This document shows, one piece after another, positions 1 to 8,331 of a stretch of DNA of 35,217 nt. Both the position numbers and the translations under genes were made by a program. Positions within the stretch are counted from its first letter, which is position 1; every line of letters begins with the position of its first letter. The notes below the pieces were generated by a model. The model worked only from the letters and a program-made list of their open reading frames with translations, was not told where the DNA came from and made no database searches. This stretch comes from Methylobacterium jeotgali. Lineage in GTDB: Bacteria; Pseudomonadota; Alphaproteobacteria; Rhizobiales; Beijerinckiaceae. The DNA is taken from positions 1 to 35,217 of the forward strand of contig NZ_BPQR01000028.1 of NCBI RefSeq assembly GCF_022179345.1, written 5' to 3'.

Positions 1-33
1 CGATAGGGGCGCACTCCACCCGCGGGACGCGCC

Positions 34-315
34 ATGTTTCAGATGGCTGGCGTCTTTGCCGAGTTCGAACGCGGCATGCTGATCGAAAGGACTCGCGCCG
101 GCATGAACCGGGCTCGCGCCCGAGGCATCCATGTGGGTCGACCCTCGGTAGGAGCGGACGTGAAACGCCGCATCGCGGAAATGCGGGGATTAGGCATTAG
201 CATCAACCGAATCGCGGCGAGCTTGAGCGTTGGAAAGTCGGTCGTGTGTCGGGTCTGCCGAGAACTCCCGATGGCAGCGTCGGGAAAATCTGTAAGCCCG
301 GCGGCGCACGCTTAG
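34..315 (+). CDS. Serine recombinase (resolvase/invertase), C-terminal fragment
   Basis: This is the tail of a serine site-specific recombinase. The MFQMAGVFAEFER segment is the long helix after the catalytic domain of the resolvase/invertase family. Residues about 50-78 form the C-terminal helix-turn-helix that binds DNA (ISINRIAASLSVGKSVVCR). Homology continues upstream of the Met (TPPAGRAM matches the usual TPAGRAM), but a TAG stop lies in that frame at 4-6. The catalytic N-terminal domain, with its serine, is therefore absent from this frame. It is probably a decayed remnant, although the window edge prevents checking for a frameshift. It marks the left side as mobile DNA. I am confident of the family and unsure whether the gene is intact. 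Confidence 0.65.
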   Translation: MFQMAGVFAEFERGMLIERTRAGMNRARARGIHVGRPSVGADVKRRIAEMRGLGISINRIAASLSVGKSVVCRVCRELPMAASGKSVSPAAHA

Positions 316-329
316 GAGCGAGTAGCGGC

Positions 330-1409
330 GTGGCGAACCTTGGCATCATCGATACCGAGCGCCTCACCCTAATTCCGGCGCGGCACCACGACGAGCACGA
401 GTTGTGCTTCCATTTGCATGACATGATGCTCGAGTTGCTGCGGGGTGCGGAGGCCTCCGGGGCAAGTGAGGTTCGCTTCACCTTCCGCTCTGAGGCGGAT
501 AGGGATGCCTTCGAGCGCACGTCCGCTGAGGACCCGCTGACCGCGCTGGAGGCTTTAGGCTATATTGACGAGGCCCGACGGGTTGCGCTCAATCAAGTTA
601 ACCTAGCTCTGTTCTCCGACTTCCTGCACTTCGTGCATGAGGGGCTGAAAGCGCTGGAGAAGCGGAAGTTTACTGTCGCTCTGGCGTTGTTGCGGAAGCC
701 CCTGAAGGAGAATCTGTTCCTTGCGGCCTGGGCTTGTGGCGACGAAGAAGGGTTTTATCGCGCGCTGGCTGAAGCGCCAAACGAGCATATGGACGCGCGG
801 CGCCTCCAACCCGGCAGGCGAAAAGACATCTTTGCGGCGGCCATAGCGAAGCTTGACGTTCCTAGCGCGTTCAGCGCTGAGCTGATCTACGACATTCTTT
901 ACAACAGAGATCTCGCAACAGGTCTGAGCAACCCGTTCGACAAAGCAACGCATCTTGTCACGGGCAGTAAGCCCCTGCTGAAAACCGAGTCTCTCAACTT
1001 AAATTTTATCTTCAAGAACTCATTTGATGACGACGTGTTCGAGTTCGTCTATCTACGGCTCACCTATATAATGATATTCGCGCTTTCCATTCAGATTGCG
1101 CTTTATTCGCGAATGCGACAGGTTGAGGACTCATTCCGGAGCTATTGTCTACTCGTCGCGCTAGGGGCGAACCACGCCCTTTTCGGCGAAGGGCGCTCAC
1201 CTCTCATGGAAAGTCTCACGCGCACATTACTAGAATTTATGATGTGCCCACATTGCAAGGCGCGGCTACGGATCGGCAAACGGGCCGCAGCCCGTTTTCT
1301 GGTAGCTGAGCAGGTGACTTGCCGCGCTTGTAAGGAAGACTCTCACTTCCCGCTATTCTGGCTATTGTCAAAGGCAAATATGACCCTGGCAGAGACTATC
1401 TCGCGCTGA
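330..1409 (+). CDS. Hypothetical protein with C-terminal zinc ribbon
   Basis: I do not recognise this family. I prefer the GTG at 330, which lies 14 bases after the recombinase stop and has AGGAG at 314-318; an ATG at 246 would overlap the recombinase gene. The protein is then about 359 aa. The middle (LLRKPLKENLF and flanking residues) is helical with an aromatic/charged pattern. A hydrophobic stretch (YIMIFALSIQIALYS) lies about two-thirds along. The C-terminus has CPHC and CRAC pairs 30 residues apart, a zinc-ribbon arrangement. Its later part (960-1250) is richer in A+T than the rest of the window, which suggests recent transfer. A defence or stress role is possible from location alone. 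Confidence 0.6.
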   Translation: MANLGIIDTERLTLIPARHHDEHELCFHLHDMMLELLRGAEASGASEVRFTFRSEADRDAFERTSAEDPLTALEALGYIDEARRVALNQVNLALFSDFLHFVHEGLKALEKRKFTVALALLRKPLKENLFLAAWACGDEEGFYRALAEAPNEHMDARRLQPGRRKDIFAAAIAKLDVPSAFSAELIYDILYNRDLATGLSNPFDKATHLVTGSKPLLKTESLNLNFIFKNSFDDDVFEFVYLRLTYIMIFALSIQIALYSRMRQVEDSFRSYCLLVALGANHALFGEGRSPLMESLTRTLLEFMMCPHCKARLRIGKRAAARFLVAEQVTCRACKEDSHFPLFWLLSKANMTLAETISR

Positions 1410-1524
1410 GAGAACCGGTCTACGGTATTACGGGTTTGCGGCCCCGCTTTGCTCCAGAGAGGTCCGACAGATCGACCATCGTTTCGCCCGCGCGCGAGGG
1501 GCGTCGAAAGCGTAGAATCAGCGC

Positions 1525-1998
1525 ATGAGCACCCCCGCCCGGACCTATAGGAAGCTGAGCCCCGATCGGCGCGCGGCCTTCCTCGACCGCCTCGCCGGCT
1601 GCGGGAACGTGACGGCGGCTGCCGACGCGATCGGCATCTCGCGCGACGCTGCCTACAAGCTCCGCGACCGCGACACCGCCTTCGGCGACGCCTGGACGCT
1701 CGCCCTCGACCGCTACGCCGCCGCCCTGGAGGCCGAGCTGCACGCCCGCGTGTTCGACGGCGTGCCGCGGCCGGTATTCCAGCGGGGCGAGCTGGTCGGG
1801 CACGAGGTGGTGAAGTCCGACCGGCTGCTTGAGATCGCGCTCCGGGCGCGGCTGCCGGAGACCTACAGCGAGCGGGTGGCGGCGAAGCTGGAGCACTCGG
1901 GCTCGGCCGGCGTGCTCGTCGTCGCCAGCGCGATGACGCCGGCCGACTGGGTCAGTGCGTTTGCGCCGAAGGAGGCGGCCGATGTCGGACGCGCTTGA
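1525..1998 (+). CDS. Terminase small subunit-like helix-turn-helix protein
   Basis: A 157-aa protein. Its N-terminal half has the layout of phage terminase small subunits and related DNA-binding proteins: a helix (RRAAFLDRLAGCGNVTAAADAIGIS) followed by a recognition helix (RDAAYKLRDRD). The middle contains the LEAELHARVFDGV and KSDRLLEIALRARLPETY segments seen in this family, and the tail is a short variable region. Terminase small subunits recognise the packaging site on phage DNA. No large subunit, portal or capsid gene is nearby, so it is either a prophage remnant or a domesticated regulator. Its GC content is higher than that of its neighbours. Its end overlaps the next gene by 17 bases. 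Confidence 0.5.
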   Translation: MSTPARTYRKLSPDRRAAFLDRLAGCGNVTAAADAIGISRDAAYKLRDRDTAFGDAWTLALDRYAAALEAELHARVFDGVPRPVFQRGELVGHEVVKSDRLLEIALRARLPETYSERVAAKLEHSGSAGVLVVASAMTPADWVSAFAPKEAADVGRA

Positions 1999-2362
1999 GG
2001 CGTATCGCGCCTTGCCCGCGCCCTACCGCCGAGTCGCCCTCAGCCTCCTCCGCCACGCGCGCCGCTGGCGGAAGGATCGCTGGCCGACGCTCCAGCCCAT
2101 CGACAAGGCGGCGCGCCGCGCGAGCCTCCGTGTCGACTGTCTGGCCGCCATGTTCGGCTTCGTCGCGCTGCCCTACGGCCTCAAGGACGCGATCGTCTTT
2201 CGCGACACGATGCGCGGCGGCGATGTCTCGCCGGACCACGTGTACGACTCGCGCCTTCGGCCCTTCTACGAGTTCTTCCGCGCGGCCGTGGCGGCGGACG
2301 ACGAGCCGATGGACAAGCGCCGCCCGCGCTATTCGGATGAGTTAGGGCCGCCGTCAGGCTGA
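1982..2362 (+). CDS. Hypothetical protein, partner of terminase-like gene
   Basis: About 126 aa from the ATG at 1982, which has AAGGAGG just upstream at about 1969-1975; an earlier in-frame start at 1955 would add an Arg-rich leader and looks less likely. The protein is helical and rich in Arg and aromatic residues, without a motif I can name. It overlaps the end of the preceding gene by 17 bases, which suggests translational coupling. Its 3' end overlaps the 3' end of the converging XRE regulator by 34 bases. No function can be assigned. Confidence 0.5.
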   Translation: MSDALEAYRALPAPYRRVALSLLRHARRWRKDRWPTLQPIDKAARRASLRVDCLAAMFGFVALPYGLKDAIVFRDTMRGGDVSPDHVYDSRLRPFYEFFRAAVAADDEPMDKRRPRYSDELGPPSG

Positions 2363-2574
2363 TCAATCAAGAGCCGATCAGGCGTGGTCATGAGTGCGCG
2401 GGCGAGGCGCGCCAGGACGGTGATCGTGACGTTGCGCTTTCCGCGCTCGACCTGGCTGACATAGGTCCGGTCAACGCCGGCTTCATGAGCCAGCTCCTCC
2501 TGCGAGAGGTCGGCCCCCTTTCGCAGGCGCCGCACGTTGGCGGCAACCGTCTTGATGATCTCAGCATCGTCCAC
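2329..2574 (-). CDS. XRE-family regulator resembling restriction-modification controller (C) proteins
   Basis: An 81-aa single-domain Cro/C1-type helix-turn-helix protein. Residues about 11-68 hold the fold: VRRLRKGADLSQEELAHEAG, then the recognition region VDRTYVSQVERGKRN, then the dimerisation helices. The DRTYVS.VERG.RN.T segment and the total length closely match controller proteins of restriction-modification systems (C.AhdI and C.Esp1396I type), which time expression of restriction relative to methylation. A double operator of the C-protein kind lies immediately upstream (2593-2623), consistent with autoregulation. The gene points away from hsdRMS, which begins 880 bases to the right. 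C proteins usually accompany type II systems, so control of this type I system is an inference. Confidence 0.85.
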   Translation of the reverse strand: MDDAEIIKTVAANVRRLRKGADLSQEELAHEAGVDRTYVSQVERGKRNVTITVLARLARALMTTPDRLLIDQPDGGPNSSE

Positions 2575-2592
2575 ACCCGCAGCGGGCCGCTG

Positions 2593-2623
2593 ATGTGGAC
2601 TATCGGTCCACGGACTTTGAGTC
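2593..2623. promoter_or_regulatory. Candidate C-protein double operator (two tandem C-boxes)
   Basis: Read on the minus strand, the site is GACT-3 nt-AGTC, then CGTG, then GACC-3 nt-AGTC, then CACAT. Each half is an inverted repeat: GTGGAC/GTCCAC centred at 2603 and GGAC/GTCC centred at 2618. From memory, spacing and total length match the 31-bp core of the C.Esp1396I operator. It ends 19 bases upstream of the XRE start codon, so it would overlap that promoter. Confidence 0.65.
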
Positions 2624-2650
2624 CCTTTTCTCTTCCGCGTTCAAGATGAG

Positions 2651-2668
2651 GACGATAGTCTACATCCA
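2651..2668 (+). promoter_or_regulatory. Second, single C-box copy facing the rightward genes
   Basis: GGACGATAGTCTACATC on the + strand repeats the start-proximal half of the 2593-2623 operator in the opposite orientation, with one base deleted and one substituted. It sits 28 bases upstream of the rightward start at 2696. The arrangement suggests that the same regulator controls both divergent transcripts, as C proteins do for the C/R and M promoters of type II systems. Confidence 0.5.
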
Positions 2669-2695
2669 CGCTCGCGTGGGGGGTGCCGACCGAAG

Positions 2696-2986
2696 ATGGA
2701 CACCGCCGCCACTCTATGGACGGTCGGAAAGTGGGTCCTGATCGCGACCGCCCTCTCGCCCATGGTCATCGGCATCGGCTGGGCCATCGTGGAGGGTGCG
2801 ATCCTGCCGCGGCTGATCCCGCGCGCCGAGATCGAGCGGCTGGCCGATGAGATGATGGTCAGCCACCCCGACGACCCCGAGCACGCCGCCCTTATCGAGG
2901 AGCACGCCGCGTGGTTTCGCTCCCATAGCGCCGAGCAGGGCAAGTGGCGGCGCGTCCGCAATGCCATCCGTCGGAGGCTCGCGTGA
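2696..2986 (+). CDS. Small membrane protein, unknown function
   Basis: A 96-aa protein with one clear N-terminal membrane segment (about residues 12-33, VLIATALSPMVIGIGWAIVEGAIL). A charged cytoplasmic tail rich in Glu, Asp and His ends in a basic helix (KWRRVRNAIRRRLA). The next gene starts within its stop codon (TGATG), so the two form a coupled pair. The divergent regulator and the second C-box copy lie directly upstream. I recognise no family and suggest no specific function. Confidence 0.6.
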   Translation: MDTAATLWTVGKWVLIATALSPMVIGIGWAIVEGAILPRLIPRAEIERLADEMMVSHPDDPEHAALIEEHAAWFRSHSAEQGKWRRVRNAIRRRLA

Positions 2987-3381
2987 TGCCGTTCTCGTGG
3001 GGCAGGGCGGCCGGAGGCTGGCACCGCGCACGATGCTGGGCCGGAGTAGCCTTGGCTTCCGGGCTGGCGTACCTGACGCTCTCGGCCACACCGGGTGGGG
3101 CCGAACCTCGTGTCTCCTACGGCGGACCACCGGGGCAGACGACGCTGATGATCGATGGGCGGCCTGCCCAGTATGCCGCTACGGTCGACCGGCTGCTCTC
3201 GCGGCTAGCCATCTCTGATGGGCTTCGCTTGGCGGCGCGGGACTTCGTTGCGGTGGAGATGGCGAAGGGGCTCGCCGCGCGGCCAGCCGTGGAGGCTTGG
3301 GTGATGATGAAGCGGACCGAGGAGATCATAATCCGCTGCACGCGGGTGGCGCGAGCGTCGGTGGAGTGCGTCGTCCGTTAG
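2986..3381 (+). CDS. Hypothetical exported protein
   Basis: 131 aa from the ATG at 2986, which shares its A with the preceding TGA stop. The N-terminus is basic and then hydrophobic (CWAGVALASGLAYLTLSA) and ends near GGAEP, a plausible signal peptide with cleavage after about residue 39. The mature part has two cysteines (IIIRCTRVARASVECVVR), which could form a disulfide in the periplasm. Translational coupling with the small membrane protein suggests they act together. No family recognised. Confidence 0.55.
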   Translation: MPFSWGRAAGGWHRARCWAGVALASGLAYLTLSATPGGAEPRVSYGGPPGQTTLMIDGRPAQYAATVDRLLSRLAISDGLRLAARDFVAVEMAKGLAARPAVEAWVMMKRTEEIIIRCTRVARASVECVVR

Positions 3382-3454
3382 CCCAAGCCAGCTTACGGGT
3401 TTTCCGGAGCCAAAGCCCGAGACACTAACGCGAGAACGTGCAATCTAGCCGAGC

Positions 3455-6400
3455 ATGAGCGAGGCGACACGGGCGAGCGTCAATTTTGGGTATCTGAGAG
3501 GTCACGACCTCCGCTTGGCGACCCTTGGCGCGCAGGCCGAGCGCTATTTCCGCGAAGACCCGTCAACCGCCATCATCAAGCTGCGGCAATTCGCCGAACT
3601 CATGGCGAAACTCGTCGCCGCCCGCAACGCTCTGTACCGCGGTGAGCGCGAGACGTTCGAAGAGACGCTTCGCCGACTGGCCTATGAACGTCTCATTCCG
3701 AAGGAGGCAGCGGATGTTTTCCATGCGCTTCGCAAGCTCGGGAACCCCGCCGTCCACGAACTCAAGGGCAGTCACGCCGAGGCGCTGACCGCCCTTAAGT
3801 TCGCTCGCCAGCTCGGGCTGTGGTTCCACCGGACCTACGGCAGAGAGCCGAACTTCAACCCCGGCCCGTTTGTCCCGCCACCGGAGCCGGTCGATGCGAC
3901 GCTGGGGCTGAGGGAGGAGATCGCTGCGCTTCAGCGCAAAGTGGCCGAAACGGCCGAGGCTGCCGTTGCTGCCCAAGAGCGGGCCGAGAGGGAAAGCCGA
4001 GCGCGGGTGACCCTTGAGGAGCGGCTGAAGAGAGAAGCTGAAGAGCGCGCCGTTTGGGAACAGCTCGCCCAGGACAACGAATCAGCACGCGTCGAGATGG
4101 CTGCGCAGCTATCTGCGGTCCAAAGCGCAGCCGAGGACGCGCCGCGGGCCGACCTCCTGCACTTTGTCGAACTGGGCGAGCAGGCTGCGTCGAAGATCAA
4201 CCTCGACGAGGCCGAGACGCGTGCACTTATCGATCAGCAATTGCGTGACCGCGGCTGGGAAGCTGACACGAAGACCTTTCGTCACGCGGCGGGTATTCGG
4301 CCTGCGAAGGGGCGGAACATGGCCATTGTCGAATGGCCGACGGCTAATGGGCCGGCCGATTACGCTTTGTTTGTAGGCACGCAGTTCGTGGCCGTGGTCG
4401 AGGCGAAGCGGCGACGCAAGAACGTCTCGGCCGCGATTGATCAGGCCGAGCGGTACTCAAGCGGTGTGACACCGTCCGCAGACTTTGTCTGGGCGGGTGG
4501 TCCTTGGGGCGAACACACGGTGCCCTTCGTCTTCGCCGCGAATGGGCGCTCATACCTGAAGCAGATCGAGACGGAGAGCGGCATCTGGTTCCGCGACACC
4601 CGTCGCGCCGCCAACCACCGTCGTGCGCTCGTGGACTGGCCTACGCCGCAAGGGCTCGCTGGGCTCCTGGAGGTGGATCAGGACGCCGCATCTGCCGCAC
4701 TGAAGGTGCAGCCCTTCGAGTTCGGCTTCCCGCTCCGGCCGTACCAGCGCGACGCGATCGAAGCGGTCGAGCGCGCCTTGGAGGACGACCGCCGGACGAT
4801 GCTGGTCGCGATGGCGACGGGCACCGGGAAGACGAAGCTCGCCATCGCCATGCTTTACCGGCTGCTGGCGGTGAAGCGTTTCCGGCGCATCTGCTTCGTG
4901 GTCGACCGTAGCGCCCTGGGGCATCAGACAGAAGGCGAGTTCTCGACGACCAAGGTGGTGTCGGGCAGGACCTTCGCAGACATTTTCGGGCTGAAGGGCT
5001 TGGAGGACGTGACGCCCGAGCTTGAGACGAAAGTGCATATCTGCACCATTCAGGGCCTCGTGAAACGGGTGCTTTTCACCGCCGACCCGTCCGAAGCGCC
5101 ACCCATCGACCAATACGACTTGATGGTGATCGATGAATGCCACCGCGGCTACCTTCTCGACCGCGAGATGTCCGACTCGGAACTCACTTTTCGCAGTCAG
5201 GACGACTATGTCTCGAAATACCGCCGTGTGCTGGATTACTTCGATGCCGTGAAGGTCGGCCTGACCGCAACTCCGGCGCTCCACACGACCGACATCTTCG
5301 GCGATCCCGTCTTCCGGTATTCATATCGGGAGGCTGTCGTTGACGGCTACCTGATCGACCACGAGCCGCCGATCCGAATCGAGACGGCGCTCGCCCGCGC
5401 GGGCATCGCCTTCGCCAAGGATGAGCAGTTTGAGTTGCTGGACACGCGCTCCGGCGAAATCGACCTCGCCCATGCACCGGATGAGATCCACTTCGAGGTC
5501 GAGCAGTTCAACAAGAAGGTCATCACGGAGCCCTTCAACCAGGTTGTGGCCGAGGAACTGGCGAAGCACATTGACCCCGCATTGCCGGGCAAGACGCTGA
5601 TCTTCGCCGCGACGGATGCCCATGCCGACATCATCGTGAAGGCGATCAAGGATGCCTTCGCGGACGCCTACGGCGAGATCGAGGACGCCGCGGTCAAGAA
5701 GATCACGGGGAGCGTCGATCGCGTCCAGAAGCTCATCCGATCGTTCCGCAACGACGCGAACCCGAAGATCGCCGTCACGGTTGACCTTCTCACGACCGGC
5801 ATCGATGTGCCGTCCATCACGAACCTCGTCTTCCTACGACGTGTCAACAGCCGCATCCTCTATGAGCAGATGATCGGCCGAGCGACACGGCAGTGCCCCG
5901 ATATCGGCAAGGAGGTGTTCCGCATCTTCGACGCCGTTGACCTCTATGTTCACCTTCAGGGCCTGACCGACATGAAGCCGGTCGTGGTCAACCCGTCGAT
6001 CAGCTTCGAACAGCTCGTGACCGAGCTTGTGGCCGCGAAGGACGACGCGCAGCGCGCGACCATTCGCGACCAGCTCGCCGTCAAGCTGCGGCGCCGGATC
6101 AAGAAGCTGCCCGCCGATGCCCGCGAGCGGATCGAGGCTGTGGCGGGCGAGGCACCGGAGGCCGTGCTGAAGCGGGTGCTTGATGCCTCGCCGCACCAAC
6201 TCGCGGGCTGGTTCGCCGGTCGCGCCGCCCTCGGGGCCGTGCTGGATTGGCAGGCGGACGGCGATGCGCCGCGGTTCGTACCCATCTCCCACCATGCCGA
6301 CGAGGTCGTTGCGGTGACTCGCGGCTATGGGGCCGCCGACAAGCCGGAAGATTTCCTCGACAGCTTCACGGCCTTTGTCCGCGACAACGTCAATACGATC

Positions 6401-6847
6401 GCCGCCCTGAAGCTCGTCGTTCAGCGCCCGCGCGATCTCACGCGGGCCGACCTCAAGGAGCTTCGGCTCGCGCTCGACCGCAAGGGCTATTCCGAGGCCA
6501 GTCTCCGGCGCGCATGGGCCGACGCGAAGAACGAGGATATTGCCGCCTCCATCATAGGCTTCGTGCGCCAGGCGGCGATCGGCGACCCGCTGTTGCCCTA
6601 TGAAGATCGCGTGCGCGACGCCATGCGCGCTATCCTGGCCGGACGGACCTGGACCGAGCCGCAAAAGCGGTGGCTCCGCCGCATCGGAGAGCAGATCGGC
6701 AAGGAAGTCGTTGTCGATCGAGAGGCGCTGGACCGCGATCCGTTCGCGGCCGATGGCGGCTTCACGAGGCTGAACAAGGTATTTGGCGGCGAGCTGGAGA
6801 GCGTGCTCGCCGGTATCAACGAAGAAATGTGGAAGAAGGCGGGCTGA
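3455..6847 (+). CDS. hsdR: Type I restriction-modification system, restriction subunit HsdR
   Basis: An 1130-aa motor and nuclease subunit that translocates DNA using ATP and cuts unmethylated DNA. In order: an N-terminal DUF4145-like helical domain (about 1-140); a coiled coil (about 150-215); a PD-(D/E)XK nuclease domain with D302, E316 and K318 (VVEAK); the helicase core with Walker A around K459 (GTGKT), DECH at 560-563, the TATPA motif III, and motifs V-VI (TTGIDVPS, QMIGRATRQ, about 780-812); and a C-terminal domain of the EcoEI_R_C kind that contacts the methylase. Length and motifs are complete, so it is probably active. It is first in the operon, with hsdM starting inside its stop codon (TGATG at 6845-6849). 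GC is lower than in the right-hand backbone. Confidence 0.97.
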   Translation: MSEATRASVNFGYLRGHDLRLATLGAQAERYFREDPSTAIIKLRQFAELMAKLVAARNALYRGERETFEETLRRLAYERLIPKEAADVFHALRKLGNPAVHELKGSHAEALTALKFARQLGLWFHRTYGREPNFNPGPFVPPPEPVDATLGLREEIAALQRKVAETAEAAVAAQERAERESRARVTLEERLKREAEERAVWEQLAQDNESARVEMAAQLSAVQSAAEDAPRADLLHFVELGEQAASKINLDEAETRALIDQQLRDRGWEADTKTFRHAAGIRPAKGRNMAIVEWPTANGPADYALFVGTQFVAVVEAKRRRKNVSAAIDQAERYSSGVTPSADFVWAGGPWGEHTVPFVFAANGRSYLKQIETESGIWFRDTRRAANHRRALVDWPTPQGLAGLLEVDQDAASAALKVQPFEFGFPLRPYQRDAIEAVERALEDDRRTMLVAMATGTGKTKLAIAMLYRLLAVKRFRRICFVVDRSALGHQTEGEFSTTKVVSGRTFADIFGLKGLEDVTPELETKVHICTIQGLVKRVLFTADPSEAPPIDQYDLMVIDECHRGYLLDREMSDSELTFRSQDDYVSKYRRVLDYFDAVKVGLTATPALHTTDIFGDPVFRYSYREAVVDGYLIDHEPPIRIETALARAGIAFAKDEQFELLDTRSGEIDLAHAPDEIHFEVEQFNKKVITEPFNQVVAEELAKHIDPALPGKTLIFAATDAHADIIVKAIKDAFADAYGEIEDAAVKKITGSVDRVQKLIRSFRNDANPKIAVTVDLLTTGIDVPSITNLVFLRRVNSRILYEQMIGRATRQCPDIGKEVFRIFDAVDLYVHLQGLTDMKPVVVNPSISFEQLVTELVAAKDDAQRATIRDQLAVKLRRRIKKLPADARERIEAVAGEAPEAVLKRVLDASPHQLAGWFAGRAALGAVLDWQADGDAPRFVPISHHADEVVAVTRGYGAADKPEDFLDSFTAFVRDNVNTIAALKLVVQRPRDLTRADLKELRLALDRKGYSEASLRRAWADAKNEDIAASIIGFVRQAAIGDPLLPYEDRVRDAMRAILAGRTWTEPQKRWLRRIGEQIGKEVVVDREALDRDPFAADGGFTRLNKVFGGELESVLAGINEEMWKKAG

Positions 6848-8331
6848 TGACATCGACCCATGACATCGTCGGGAAACTTTGGGCGCTCTGCCATGTGCTG
6901 CGGGACGACGGCGTCAGCTATAGCGAGTACGTCACTGAGCTGACTTACCTTCTTTTCCTCAAGATGCTGGCTGAAGTGCCGGACCAGAACGGAAAACTGC
7001 GCGAAGAGCGGCTGCCGGAAGCCTATCGCTGGTCAAGGCTCGCCAAGCTCGAAGGCGAAGAGCAGCTTCGGCACTACCGCCAGATGATGATCGACCTCGG
7101 CAAGCCTGACGTGAAGGACGAGCTCGTTCGGGCGATCTTCACCGACGCGCAGACCCGCCTGAAACGGCCGGCGAATCTGAAGACGCTGACGACGAACATC
7201 GGCCAGCTCGACTGGTTCTCGGCCCGCGAAGATGGCTTGGGCAGCCTCTACGAGGGCCTGCTCCAGAAGAACGCCGAGGACAAGAAGTCCGGCGCCGGCC
7301 AGTATTTCACCCCGCGACCGCTGATCGACTGCATCGTGCGGCTCATGAAGCCGCAGCCGGGTGAGACGGTGCAGGACCCGGCCGCCGGCACGGCCGGCTT
7401 CCTCGTCGCCGCCGACCGCTTCGTGAAGGACGCAACCGACGACCTGTACGAGTTGAACGAGGCCCAGGCGTTCTTTCAACGCCACCACGCGCTCTGCGGT
7501 GCCGAGCTTGTGACGGACACCCATCGACTCTGCATGATGAACCTCCTCCTCCACGGGATCGAAGGAGGCGTGGACAACATCGACACCCTGTCGCCGGACG
7601 GTGAGGCGCTGGCGAAGGCGGACGTGATCCTGACCAATCCTCCCTTCGGCACGAAGAAGGGAGGCGGCCGGCCAACCCGCAACGACTTCTCGGTCACGGC
7701 CGACACCTCGAACAAGCAACTCGCCTTTGTCGAGCACATCGTGCGCGCCCTCAAGACTGGCGGGCGGACTGCGGTGGTGGTGCCCGACAACGTGCTATTC
7801 GAGGACAACACCGGACGGCGATTGCGCACGTGGCTGATGGACCTGTGCGACCTGCACACGATCCTCCGGCTGCCCACCGGCATTTTCTACGCTCAGGGCG
7901 TGAAGACGAACGTGCTATTCTTCCGGCGCGGTCCCACCGACAAGGCCAACACAAAGGCGGTTTGGGTCTACGACATGCGGGCCAACATGCCGGCCTTCGG
8001 CAAAACGCGCCCGCTCACCGTCGCTGACTTCTCCGATTTCGAAGCCGCCTATGGCGACGATCCGAATGGCAAGGCCGCGCGCAAGTCGCAAGGCGAGGTC
8101 GGACGGTGGAAGAGCTTCAGCCGGGCAGCCATCAAGGACCGCAACGACAACCTCGACATCGCTTGGCTGCGCGACACGGAAGCGGAGGCGGAAGAGGCCC
8201 TGACCGAACCGGAGGACATCGCCGCTGCCATCATCGGGCATCTGAAGGCTGCCCTTGAGGAGATCGAGACGCTATCGGAGGAGTTGGAGGTTGGGGACGA
8301 GGTCGCGATCGTCGCGGAGGCGGCGGAATGA
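6847..8331 (+). CDS. hsdM: Type I restriction-modification system, DNA adenine methyltransferase subunit HsdM
   Basis: 494 aa from the ATG at 6847, which overlaps the hsdR stop. With HsdS it forms the methylase that makes N6-methyladenine in the recognition sequence. The N-terminal helical domain (HsdM_N, about 1-140) is followed by the SAM-binding motif I region DPAAGTAGF (177-185) and the catalytic NPPF motif (N264-F267), the signature of N6-adenine methylases. GQYFTPR, just before motif I, is also typical. An acidic C-terminal helix (about 450-494) is the usual contact to HsdS. All key motifs are intact. The stop overlaps the hsdS start by four bases (ATGA). Confidence 0.97.
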   Translation: MTSTHDIVGKLWALCHVLRDDGVSYSEYVTELTYLLFLKMLAEVPDQNGKLREERLPEAYRWSRLAKLEGEEQLRHYRQMMIDLGKPDVKDELVRAIFTDAQTRLKRPANLKTLTTNIGQLDWFSAREDGLGSLYEGLLQKNAEDKKSGAGQYFTPRPLIDCIVRLMKPQPGETVQDPAAGTAGFLVAADRFVKDATDDLYELNEAQAFFQRHHALCGAELVTDTHRLCMMNLLLHGIEGGVDNIDTLSPDGEALAKADVILTNPPFGTKKGGGRPTRNDFSVTADTSNKQLAFVEHIVRALKTGGRTAVVVPDNVLFEDNTGRRLRTWLMDLCDLHTILRLPTGIFYAQGVKTNVLFFRRGPTDKANTKAVWVYDMRANMPAFGKTRPLTVADFSDFEAAYGDDPNGKAARKSQGEVGRWKSFSRAAIKDRNDNLDIAWLRDTEAEAEEALTEPEDIAAAIIGHLKAALEEIETLSEELEVGDEVAIVAEAAE

